Assembly: GCA_016987375.1 (NCBI GenBank)
Contig: PJRA01000443.1
Span: 930,910-981,233 of the forward strand
Length of the DNA: 50,324 nt
Origin: Brachionus koreanus
Lineage: Eukaryota; Rotifera; Eurotatoria; Ploima; Brachionidae
Direction: 5' to 3'
Shown: piece by piece, positions 33,426 to 44,267 of the stretch
How the letters are laid out: each line of letters opens with the position of its first letter
Position numbering within the stretch: position 1 is the first letter of the stretch
The notes under the pieces: model-generated
Told to the model about the DNA's origin: nothing
The model's input: only the letters and a program-made list of their open reading frames with translations
The model's database searches: none
Translations under genes and position numbers: made by a program

Positions 33426-34683
33426 ATTTTTCAACAAATAACTTAATTTCATTAATTACTAATATAAAATATTAAAAATTAAATTTATTATTTTAATCAA
33501 AAATTAATTTTTGATAATTAAAAAATTAAAAAAATGACAAGAACAAAAATTCAAAAAATTTTTAAAAAAACCTAAATCAATATAAATTTTTTAATTTCTT
33601 GAAAAACCGAACAAAATTTTTTTAATTAAATGATACAATGAAAACTTTAATTAAAATTTGACAGTAAAATTAGTCATCTCTGTTAATAAACATTGAGTTA
33701 ATAAAAATTTTAAGTTCAAATTAGTTATCAAATTGCAAATTAATTGCGATTTATTTTCAATATTTTTATATTGAGTGGAATTTTGCAGAAATCGCACAGA
33801 TTTTGCAGACTTGCACAATAGGTGAAACAGTAATTGTTTCACTTTGTTTCATCTTCAGAACAAATTTATGACTATTAGAACAAAGGTTATGTGATTTTTT
33901 ACTTTTGTATTGAAAATGTATTGAAATATTGAAAGTTTTGTATTAAATTTCACAATGCCGAGTGTAGCGTGATTCTGGAAAAAGGAGCCTGTACTCCATT
34001 AGGAAAGTATAAGGATTTAAAAAAATTTTCAGCCATATTTCAAATGTGTTTAGTTCAAAAAAGCCAAAAATTTTGAACAGATTGTATTTAGAAAATAATC
34101 CAAATTTTTAATATCCTTTATATATTATGCTTCTTGATTATTTCTAAAAAAAATCACTATTTAAATTGATTGACAAAAACAACGCTTCTTCTTTTCAATT
34201 TAAAAGATTGTTTAAGACTACATTCAGCTTTGAAAAAAATCAATGATATTTATTTTAATTTAAAATGTATCAATTATTTATAATTGGGGAAGCACGGCAA
34301 TTTTAGTCTACTTAAAAAAAAAAAAATAGTTCAATTACTAAAGTCTCAAGCATCGGCAACAAAAAATTTAACTATTATTGAAAAAAAAGCTTTTAATGAA
34401 ATCAATTGATTTTGCTTCAGAAAAAAAATATTTTAAATGCTTTAAAATTTAAATTGAAAATTTGAGTACAATTTTGCTAGTTAGCTTTCTCTTTAATCTT
34501 TATTTTAATTTTTAAGAAAGCCATGATAAATCAGTGCATTGTAGCGATCTATTTTTTTGCTTAGCAAAAACAGTTTCTATTCTTGAAACAAGTAAATAAA
34601 AAAAAAATATTTCAATTTAGACCCTTTTTTTTTTTTGGTAAAATTTTATTTAAATTTTCTCAAAGTTCAAATAAACAAAACAA
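33426..34683. other. Non-coding, nothing recognised
   Basis: AT-rich. A weakly open minus-strand frame at 33651-33842 shows no family features. No repeats shared with elsewhere in the window were recognised. Confidence 0.4.
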
Positions 34684-35584
34684 TTAATTTCGCAACAATT
34701 GCCAATAAGCCAGTTTAGCTGATTCGGAAGCAAACAAAATTTGCATTTCTAAAATCAATAAACTCAATGCGTTCATAGAGTTTCTTGATTTTGAGTGTAG
34801 ACTTGGTTGTCTTCCAAAATAGTAGATTAATTTAATAGAATTTTTGTGACCGTTGGCGGCATTTTGAACACACAACCTGTCTTTGAAAGAAAAAATATTT
34901 TTTGTTCTCTATTTGTTTAAGAGCTTAGAGCTCGGATGCCAGTATGCACACAAAGTCAAAATTCAAATATTTACCAATAAGTCGAGTTGATCTACTTTTG
35001 AGAAATGCTAAGAGAAGATTGTTGACGGATCAGGGTCAACGAAATTGGTGATATTTACAAAAATAATAAGAGTCGTTATGCGAGCTGTCTATGAATTTAT
35101 AAAAACATGTTATTAGACTTAGAGATACGAGAACAATTAGAAATATACTGCCAATAATAACTAGGAAATCGCGATTTATTTTTATCAAGTAAAAAAATTG
35201 ATTTGACTCATTCAAATAGTTGAATTCGACTAGTTTATTTAGATCTAGACTGTCAAGTTTGAGAATGGAAGAGGAGCGATTGGAGCCCGCATGGACCTTG
35301 CTGTTCATGTGCGGATTAGTCTTGTAGTAAATTTTTATGTCTCTGTTCTTTATTTCTTTGATTCGTCTAGTGGTGCTAGTCTGTGCTCTCTTCAAGTCAA
35401 TCAAGTCTATTCTAAACTCATATTTAGAGCCGAAATTTTTCTTCACTTCTACTTTGCCTGCTTTATCGATTTTCGGATCAATATTTATGAATATATCATT
35501 TAGTATTTTCGTAGAATAATTCAAACATTCTGTTAAATTTTCTATTTTAAACAAAAATATCAATATACTTAAAATCAATTGCAT
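34684..35584 (-). CDS. Orphan type I single-pass membrane protein, three exons
   Basis: Not recognised. Proposed exons on the minus strand: 35059-35584, 34975-35007 (33 nt), 34684-34880. The introns are 51 and 94 nt, GT-AG with agreeing phases, and the product is 251 aa. Residues 1-20 form a signal peptide (MQLILSILIFLF...). An ectodomain of about 110 residues is rich in K, D and N, with NxS/T sites such as NYS and NES. A transmembrane helix of about 25 residues follows (FLVIIGSIFLIVLVSLSLI). The cytoplasmic tail of about 85 residues contains SRSTRLIDRLCVQNAANGHK. Without splicing, the first exon reads on to a TGA as a 182-aa protein with a short tail, which is the alternative model. The smooth joining of the tail frame across both introns favours the spliced form. 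Confidence 0.55.
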
Positions 35585-37113
35585 TTTTTTGGATATTTAT
35601 TATTTTTTTATTTTCTTGTTATAAAAAAAAATAATTTTTTTCTTGAAATGAAAGAGAAAAAACAAAATATTTAATTTAAATTTATTGCGGTAATTTTGTT
35701 TAAGAGACACTTGGATACACTTTAAATTGGCCTAAAATAACTAGATCTAAATGTCCCAAATGAATCTATGACCTAAATTAGCAGCACTAAGCCCAAATGT
35801 TCAATGCCTCACTATTCTAAATTTTATTTGAGCTTTAAGTTAATTTTTATCTTTAAATAAAAAAATATATTTTAATTGATTTAGACTATTTATTGAAAAA
35901 AAAAAATTAAATTTTTCTAAGCCAACACAATGATCGCAAATGAATATTTGGTAGGCTAGCGATAGTCACATTGACATCTATTGAGCTAGTGATTTATTTT
36001 TTTTTATTTTTTCTATTCATAAATTGTTCTCCCAGATCAAATTAACACAAATTTTTACAATTTTTATTTGCGAATAAAAAAAATTCAAAAATTTTATTTT
36101 TTTTAAATTTAGCATGAAGATAAGGCTTATCTCGGCCTAGCTCATGTGATTTTATCTCAAATAAAATAGAATAGCTATTTTGCAAAATATTTTTAATTTT
36201 TTTTTAAATGTTTCTACACAAAGAATTGGAATGAATCAAATTCCTGTTTTTTATTTCACAATTACATAATTGTTACAATAGACTGATTTGGCAAATAGTT
36301 AAAAATCGATAAAATTTTTTCTCTTTTAAACAAAAAATCGAAAATCTATTCAGGTGCCATTTTAAACACTCACATCACATAAAACAATTTATCATTTTTC
36401 ACTAGGAATACAATTTTAATATTAGATTTAAGTGAAATTTTAGATCTCATGAGAAAAAGTCGTAGAACAGCAAACAATTGTGCATGCATGTTTGTACGCT
36501 AAATTTAGCGTAACATTTGACCGCTAGCCAATGCACTATAGATGGGTTTTGTAGATGAAGCAAGTTATTTATATTAACTCGGCTTTTGAGAATTAGTCAC
36601 ACAATTGTTTACCTTTTTGAGTGATTAATAGTCTAGAAAAATTATAACAGAAAACTTGTTCATAAAGTCATGTTTAGATAAGAGAAAAAAATAGGATTTT
36701 TTTATTTTTTTATTTTAGAAAAATATATTTTTGTTGAGATAAATTTTGAAATGTATGCTTTGAAATAGCGACAAGTTGTTAGCATCGAAATTCGAGAATA
36801 TTATGACAAAAATTATTGAAATATTCGCATAAACCTAATTTTCTATTTGCCAAAAAACATTCAAAAATTGTGATTCTATTTTTTTAGCTTTTTTTTTTCT
36901 CTCTTTCTCTCTTCAAATATATATTTTTTTTAATTTAAAATTTAAACTTTTGAAATTTAATTATCATAATTAAAGTAAGGATTTATTCTCGTAATGAATC
37001 ATCTTCAAATTGTTCTAAGTTAATATTTCCATTTAAGGCAAAGTTTGTTCGCCCTATGCCTATTTATTAGACGCTCAATAGTATGCCATTTCTAGTTTAG
37101 ATTTAAAATAAAA
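35585..37113. other. Non-coding interval between divergent genes
   Basis: 1.5 kb between the minus-strand orphan gene and plus-strand fimbrin, so it should hold both promoters. I see no clear core element. A short palindrome GCTAAATTTAGC lies near 36500. Confidence 0.4.
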
Positions 37114-37215
37114 ATGACTTTACGCAACCTGGACACACTCAAATCACTGGACAATAGAAGCAGTGTTTTGCTTGGCAATGATCAAGTCGACGAGCTGAGA
37201 GAAAAATTTCTCAAA
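37114..37215 (+). other. Fimbrin alternative first exon a
   Basis: 34 codons from [18 protein letters not shown] to DELREKFLK, ending at donor AAA|GTAAAA in phase 0. The last residues are the first helix of EF-hand 1. The N-terminus is short, as in animal plastins. Confidence 0.75.
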
Positions 37216-39817
37216 GTAAAATCTAAATGCCAAAAGCCTTGAGCATATGAAACAATAGGTTAATATTCTTAAGAGATTAAAAAAATATTTTTTTCCTATG
37301 ACAACTAACTGTATCTTTGGTAAACTTTAAATAAATGATTAAGCTTTGATATTCTGTGTGTATAAATTCTTGTGTCAAATGAGCGATTCTTCTAAATGGA
37401 GAAAGATCTTAGCCAACAAAGTTCAGCCTGCTATTTGGCAGTCAAATCGGCAAAAAACTGCCGTAGTTTTCTCAGTGTTTCTAGCTACACTAGTCTAAAC
37501 AGCACATCAAGCACCAGTTTGGCCAAAAAATTCTCCATTCAGGATCTCAAAGTGAACATAAACGAGAGTCAGCTAGAAGAATTTAGGTCCATAATGCTCG
37601 AGGCTTTTAATAAAGTACGAACATTCCAATTTTGGATGTTCAACAAATCTCTATTAGAAATAAACTTTTTATTTTTTTAAATAGTCAGACATAAATGGAA
37701 ATGGCTATATTGAATTGGGTGAGCTAAGGGAAGCCTTGAAAACAGTTGGCATCGACATTCCGGGCTATCAGGCCAGAACTATTGAGGATGAGTTTAAAAA
37801 GAACGACAAAAGTCAAGATGGCAAGTTGAGTTTAGATGAATTTGAAAAATTGTACTCAAGACTAAAGAGTGAAAAAGAAGAGCGCACTTTTAAGACAAGA
37901 GTTAAGCCGATTAGCGGCACTACTGAGATCAGAAACAAAGAAAACGATTCCATTGTCCACACAGTTAGACATTCCGAGCAGCTTGCCTTTTCCAAATGGA
38001 TAAATCAGTAAATTTTAATGCTCTAAAAAAAAAAAAAAAAAAAAAATTTTTTTTCACTTTATTTAGAAATTTAGCCTTAGATTCGGATCTGAATTTGTCT
38101 CAGAATCCGATTGACCCGGAGACAAAGGACTTGTACACCAGATGCAACGACGGCATTGTTCTATGTAAATTAATTAACTTTTCTGTGCCTAAAACAATTG
38201 ACGAACGTACCATTAATCGTGGCAAAAATATAACCATTTATCAGAAATTGGAAAATTTGGAATTGGCGCTGAGAAGCGCCGAAGCCATTGGTTGTCACGT
38301 GATCAACATTCGACCGAATGACATCCGCGACGAAAAAGAGCACCTAATTCTCGGTCTACTCTGGCAAATAATTCAAATAGGACTTTTCTCCGAAATCAAT
38401 TTGACCCATCATCCCGGTTTGGTAATGTTGCTCAAAGACGGTGAAAGCAAAGAAGATTTGCTCAAGTTGACCAAAGAAGAGCTCTTGCTCAGATGGTTCA
38501 ATTATCATTTGGCTCGGTCGGCCTATTCGGGCCGCGAGGTCAAAAATTTCGGCAACGACATCAAAGACTCGGTTGCCTATAGCTATTTGCTCAAGCAAAT
38601 ATGTCCCTCTAATCATCAGCCCATGGTCACACTAGCTCCTTTGAATGTAAAGTTAAAAAAAAAATTTTTTTCTCAATTTTTAATTTTCAAGTAATCAAAA
38701 AAAATAAAAAATTTAAAGGAAAATGAGTTGAATCGAAGAGCTGAAGCCATGCTGACTGAAGCCGAAAAATTAAAGGCTAGAGATTTTGTAACTGCTAATG
38801 ATGTTGTATCAGGCAATCAAAAATTGAACATGGCGTAATTTAATTTTGACAAAAAGTAAAAATAAAATTTAATTTGAATTAAAGTTTTGTGGCCAATTTG
38901 TTCAACACTTATCCGGCTTTGGATGTGCCCGAAGATGTGACCATTCAAGATGAGGATATAATTGAGGAGACCAGAGAGGAAAAGACATACAGAAATTGGA
39001 TGAATTCAATGGGTGTTAATCCATACGTTAACTATTTGTACACTGACTTACAAGATTGTCTTGTAATTTTTCAAGTAACAATGAAAAAATGAGAAAAAAA
39101 AAATTTTTTTTTTTTTTTAAATTTTTATTTTAAAGTTGTATGACATGATTAAGCCTGGTTCGGTCGATTGGAATCGAGTTGTCAAAAAATTTGTTCCAAT
39201 TAAGATTAAATTTCAAAAGTTGGACAACTGTAACTACGCGGTTGACATTGGTAAAAAAGTAATGAATTTTAAACTGGTTGGAATACAAGGCTCGAACTTG
39301 CTAGATGGCGACAAAACATTTACTTTAGGTAATAAAATAATCTTTGGCTTTTTGGGAGCGATAGAGTGTAATAATTGCTTTGTTTTTATTAGCCTTGGTT
39401 TGGCAGCTGATGAGAGCTTATACTTTGGCCATGCTGGACAAAATAGCCGGTCAAGGTCATCCGATTGTGGAAAACGGAATCATCGAGTGGACAAACAACA
39501 AGCTCAAATCGGCCGACAAAAAAACATTCATAAACAATTTCCAAGATCCGGTAATTTCGGACTCGAGAGTTATTTGTGATTTGATTGACGCCATTAAGCC
39601 CGGCTCGGTACAATACGATTTGCTTAAAACAGAGAATACCAATGAGGCCAAAATGGAAAATGCCCGCTATGCTGTTTCAATTGCGCGTAAAATTGGAGCT
39701 CGAGTTTTTGCCTTACCCGAAGATATTGTTGAAGTCAAACAAAAACTAGTAATGACCATATTCGCTACTCTAATGATTCAAGACTATCAGCCACCACAAG
39801 TTTCATTAGAACAATGA
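37114..39817 (+). CDS. Fimbrin/plastin, actin-bundling protein, with two alternative first exons
   Basis: Cross-links F-actin through two actin-binding domains under Ca2+ control. Exons: 37114-37215 (first exon a) or 37396-37614 (first exon b), then 37685-38007, 38067-38646, 38719-38834, 38885-39074, 39136-39328, 39393-39817. All are GT-AG with matching phases; products are 642 aa (a) and 681 aa (b). In form a, EF-hand loops are at about 36-47 ([12 protein letters not shown]) and 75-86 ([12 protein letters not shown]), with all Ca2+-ligand positions acceptable. Four calponin-homology domains lie at about 130-250, 260-370, 395-500 and 515-630. Hallmarks are [54 protein letters not shown] and [11 protein letters not shown]. 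Family length is about 630, so the protein is complete. Poly(A) signal AATAAA is at 40037-40042. Confidence 0.93.
37396..37614 (+). other. Fimbrin alternative first exon b
   Basis: 73 codons from [18 protein letters not shown] to [14 protein letters not shown], ending at donor AAA|GTACGA in phase 0. It supplies its own version of the first EF-hand helix after a serine-rich head of about 50 residues that animal plastins normally lack. An out-of-frame ATG at 37379 opens a short overlapping upstream frame. Confidence 0.7.
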
Positions 39818-42480
39818 ATGCACGCCATTAGTTTTAGAAGAAAATTTTTCAAGCTACTTTTTTTAAATTTTTTTTTCTCTTTTTATAACCCAAGCTTTTG
39901 TTCTGCTTTATTAGATTATTTAATTTTTAGTGGATTTTAGACTTTTTTTTTTGGTAATGTCTTTAATATTTTTCACCGACAAGGTTTGAGATTATTTTTT
40001 GCTTAGGTTTTTTTTTCATCAATTACATTTTTTTGTAATAAAGCATATTTGAGAGTGATATTAGTTTTGATCTTCCTTGTTTCGTGACCAATTACTTGAT
40101 CCTCTTGTAATTTAGAAACAAGAAACAGGAATGGGAGTTTTTGCGTGATTAGTAAAATATTTTAAATATTTTGTTTGAATTTCAAAAAATAAAAATTTAT
40201 TAAAAAAAATCCAACATATTTATAAGATATAATTTTATGTTGTTGAATTGGCAAAAGAATTTTAAACTCCCCATATTTCATAAAGAACTAATATTGTTCA
40301 TTTTTGTCTAAATTCGTTTTTATTTCAAATAAGATATGTTCAAAAATGATTAATACTGTTGTTTTTTTTGAATACTAGTGTTAAAAAATAATTAAGTAAA
40401 TCATATTCTAAATTTCTATATTAATTTTGAAATGTACATGAAATTCAAAAATGTTATTAGCAATAATAATTTTAAAAAAAAATTTAGGAGACTAAGAAAA
40501 TTGCTTTGTGGCCAGTTTTTTAGTTTTTAGTGACTATATAAATATCATTTTCTGATCACTGATGTCCGTGACCAGCTGGATCCCCTAAAAATTTTGCCAA
40601 TTAATTTTAATTCTTTAAATTTTTAGAAATAACTTTGTGAATTCTGAATGCTTATATAGATTTTTAGAAAGAAAAATTTGTTTTGTGCTGATTTTTTTTG
40701 AAACAACTATTATATCGATGAAAGATGTTCATACTTTTAGAATAAGGGGACCATTGTCTTAATTTATTGAACGCTCAATTATTAAACTAAATCGAATCCT
40801 ATTGAACATTTAAACAAAAAAAACGAAAATAAATTTGATCAGTATAAAGATGATTATCTTTAAGCCTAAATCATGAGATAGATTTTTATTTTTTATATTT
40901 TTAAATTTGATAGATTTGTTTTCAAAAGTTATATGTGTGAGCATATTATTGTGATTGCTTTGCATAAAAAATCAACAACAATAACCGAAAAATACTATGA
41001 TGAGATTCAAGGCCAGGAAGGAAAAAAGGCTCAAGATTGGCATATAATTCAAAATAATTAATAAAAATTTTTTTATTCTATTTTTATGTTATTGAAATTT
41101 TAAAATAAATTTTATTTTTTTTAAATGAATTTGTCAAAAGGTGTCCAATATTTGGACGATGAACTGGTTATATTCGGTATGTTAATTTTCTAAGTCATCA
41201 TTTATTTGAGTGTGACACCAAAGATTTGATACAAATTTATCAAAAAGTAGATCAGTTCTTCTAGATATCGTTTACAGATTAAACTTTTGATGGATCATTG
41301 AAATTCTCAGTGGACAAGTTGATTGTTTTTAAAATTTGAACTTTTCGAGAACTTTTTTATGTCGTTACTACTACTACTACTACTACTACTTAAATTATGC
41401 TATTTAATATTGTTAATTTTATAGTTTTTTTTAAGCATTTTTTCAAACAAAATCTGAGCATAAAATCTTAGTTTGTTTTAAAGTAGTTCAGTCAACAAAA
41501 TGAATGCAAAAAAAGGTGTTTATCAGTTGGCATGAGGCACTAGTCTGTGTTGATAAACATTGAAGCTTTAAAAAAAAAACTGATCATAAAATTTTGGTCT
41601 GTTTTAAAGTAGTCTAGTCAACAAAAAATTTATTTTTTTTATATAACACTGTTTGTCTTTTGCTAAGACTAAGATAGAAATTTGTTTGTTTGTAAATATG
41701 TAGGTGATTTTTAATAATAACAAATGTTTTTTTTGCTAACTCCATTTTAACAAGAAACTAGTAAATGAAAAAGTGTTTAAAAGTAATTTTAAAATTTAAT
41801 CTCAAATGTGTATTTTATAAAATATTTTAGTTATTTAAATTAAAAATTTAAAATTAAATTTTTTGGCATTGCTTGTTAAAAAAAAAAATTTATTGCTTGC
41901 AAATAAAACATTTAAACTAATGAAATTTTTATTTAATTTACAGCAGCCCTTTAAAGATTCATATGAAGCAATATTAAATGCTAATAATTTCAATAATTAA
42001 AAATATTCTTTATAATAGTATTGATATTTTTATTAAACTTTTTTATTCTAATTATGACACAATTAAATCTATATAGCATGTTAAATTTTCTTTTCCATGA
42101 GCTTGAAATCAATCGAATAAGAAATTTTAACGGTTCTTTAAAAAATTCACTTAAAATTTAGAAAAACAATAAAATAAATTTACTGGAAAAAATAGAAATA
42201 CCTGAAAAATAGAAGAAATTTAACAGATATGACGAGCTTGTTTTTAATAATTTTTTTTTTTTGAAACACTGTGAAACATGAATAAAAATATTATAAAAAA
42301 AAATTGATTTTTTGAGAGAGCTCAATGGCATACTTAAAAATAACTTAAAAGAAATAAATAAAAAAATAGAATTAAATTTGAGCGAAAAAAGGCTCAACTG
42401 ATACCTTTCTGATTTGAGATGATTTTTCAAATTTAAGAAGTTAAATGTTAAATTTTGACATCTTTTTTCATAATTAAAAA
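39818..42480. other. Fimbrin 3' UTR and non-coding interval
   Basis: The fimbrin poly(A) signal is at 40037-40042, then AT-rich sequence. A (TAC)n microsatellite lies at 41366-41390. A direct repeat of about 50 bp occurs at roughly 41450-41500 and 41579-41626, both containing TTGTTTTAAAGTAGT or its near match followed by AGTCAACAAAA. No gene seen. Confidence 0.5.
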
Positions 42481-42489
42481 ATTTTGAAT

Positions 42490-42860
42490 TCTTTTAGAAA
42501 TATCATAAGCCTAAGAACTGATATGCTGCGAGACTATAACAAGAATCCATTGAATTGTCCACCGCCACCTTGAAAACTTCTGTGGATTTTGATTTTATAA
42601 CACTATCAGGCAACCTATTCCATTGAGAGACCACTCTATTTTATAAAGAAAACCTGTCTGACTGCAACCGCACTTGCAAAATTGTTTCTAAATTTGGCAG
42701 AAAAGCTTTTCCACTGCATTCTCATACAATTGCATTTTGATAATGCTCCTTTCTCTTGTGATACTGAAAAACTGACTGTAGCATTTTGCAATTCACTTCA
42801 AGTCCCATCTTCAACAATCTCATTTCATAGTCCATAGCTCTCAAAGTTATATTTATAATT
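42490..42860 (-). mobile_element. LINE reverse-transcriptase C-terminal fragment 1
   Basis: The minus strand reads RAMDYEMRLLKMGLE, then VRLQSDRFSL, stop, NRVVSQWNRLPDSVIKSK and VFKVAVDNSMDSC. This is the conserved tail of CR1/RTE-like LINE proteins (SFSNRVVxxWNxLPxxVV). An in-frame TAA breaks it. Confidence 0.7.
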
Positions 42861-43031
42861 GTGATGCATGCTTTTACAATTAGACATCAAATGAACACAT
42901 TTATTTATTTTTATTTATTTATTTATTTGTTTTCTGTACCAAGCTAATGCTCTTTCAGATTAAAAAAATAAAATTCAATAAATATAATTTTTCGATTCGA
43001 GACTGTTGTTAATTTAAGTTATTTAGTTTAA

Positions 43032-43170
43032 AACTCGTGATGCATGATATTTCTGGGAATATCATATGCTAATCTGAGTTTTGATCCTAGTGCTGTATTC
43101 TGAATTGCTTGTAATCTTTTGATATTTTTTTCTAAATATAAATTTAAACAAGAAAAAGAATATTCTACTT
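43032..43170 (-). mobile_element. LINE reverse-transcriptase fragment 2 (Jockey-like)
   Basis: The minus strand reads LYLEKNIKRLQAIQNTALGS, then LRLAYDIPRNIMHHE. Clearly related to fragment 3 in the same order and orientation. Confidence 0.65.
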
Positions 43171-43490
43171 ACATATCAAATTAAATTAAAAGTATCGATT
43201 TGTAGATATTTTTTACTTTGAGATTATTATTCATTATTATTATTATTTATTTGTAAATTTGTATCGAGCGTGAGCTCTTTCAGAGAAAAATAAAAATAAA
43301 ATTAATTCAAAATAAAATGATTAAAATAAAAGTTAAAAAATAAAATAAGAATTTAAAAATATAGTTAAATAAATGAAATGTCAAAAGTTATTTCGGTTTA
43401 GTTTTCAGCAAAAAAAGAGTCTATGACAAGGTAGCAATTACACAATGGAGTTGGATAGTTAACAAATCTTGATTCGAAACCTCGTCTGTT

Positions 43491-43880
43491 TTAATTTACC
43501 AGTCTAAGAAGTAATGGGACAGAATTAGTAAGTCCAACCCTGACATATCTTTCGCTTAATTCAAAAAGCCGGTTCGTAATTTTATGAATTTTTAATTTTA
43601 TTTGGTCCTCGTGGTATAAAATTCTTGATGGGGTGTCAAACCTTAGATTAAGAATGGATCGAACTGCTGAGTTTTGAATAGTTTGAAGTTTTTTAATGTT
43701 GGTATCAGATAAAGAGTTTAAACAGGGAAAATTATAGTCTAAAATGAAATCAATAAGCGATTTATATAAATTTCCAAGTGTTTTGTGATGCAGGCGCCAG
43801 TTTTTATTAGATAAAATCTGATGCCTAGGAATTTAATTTCATCCTGTTGCTTTAAATTGTCCCCATATATTTTGATTTTA
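43491..43880 (-). mobile_element. LINE reverse-transcriptase fragment 3 (Jockey-like)
   Basis: The minus strand reads YGDNLKQQDEIKFLGIRF, then, after a shift, WRLHHKTLGNLYKSLIDFIL, then DTNIKKLQTIQNSAVRSIL, ending in ITNRLFELSERYVRVG and a TAA complementary to 43491-43493. This is the thumb and C-terminal part of a non-LTR reverse transcriptase, mostly open but frame-shifted once. Confidence 0.72.
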
Positions 43881-44267
43881 TTGATAAAAAATTCAAAATG
43901 AGAGATTTATTAAAAAATAATCAAATAAATTCTAATTAATTTTTATTTAAGACAAACAAGAGATTAAGTATAAATTAAAAGTTTGGCTTCGATGAAAAAT
44001 GTCATATTGAATAAAATCTACGAAACAAATTTTTTTATTTGTTTTTGTTTTTTTTTTTATTTTGTTTGTTTGTTTGTTTTCCTTTATAAAAAGAATACTA
44101 CAAAAAAAGAATTAATAAAAATTAATAAAAATTCGAAATTAATGGAAATTATTAGAGCCAAACGAAATATCAATGAAATTAGTTAATATTTTTTTTTCAT
44201 AGAAAATTTTTTATACATGTTCACTAAATAAAAGACACACTTTTAAATTAATTTTTTCTTTTTTTTC

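Noticed and set aside
39136..39579. 147-codon plus-strand frame
   Set aside because: Fimbrin exon 6 read through its donor at 39329 into the intron and the wrong frame of exon 7.
43983..44186. 67-codon plus-strand frame with a hydrophobic run
   Set aside because: The start is not ATG, and the hydrophobic stretch is T-rich low-complexity DNA; no coding signal.
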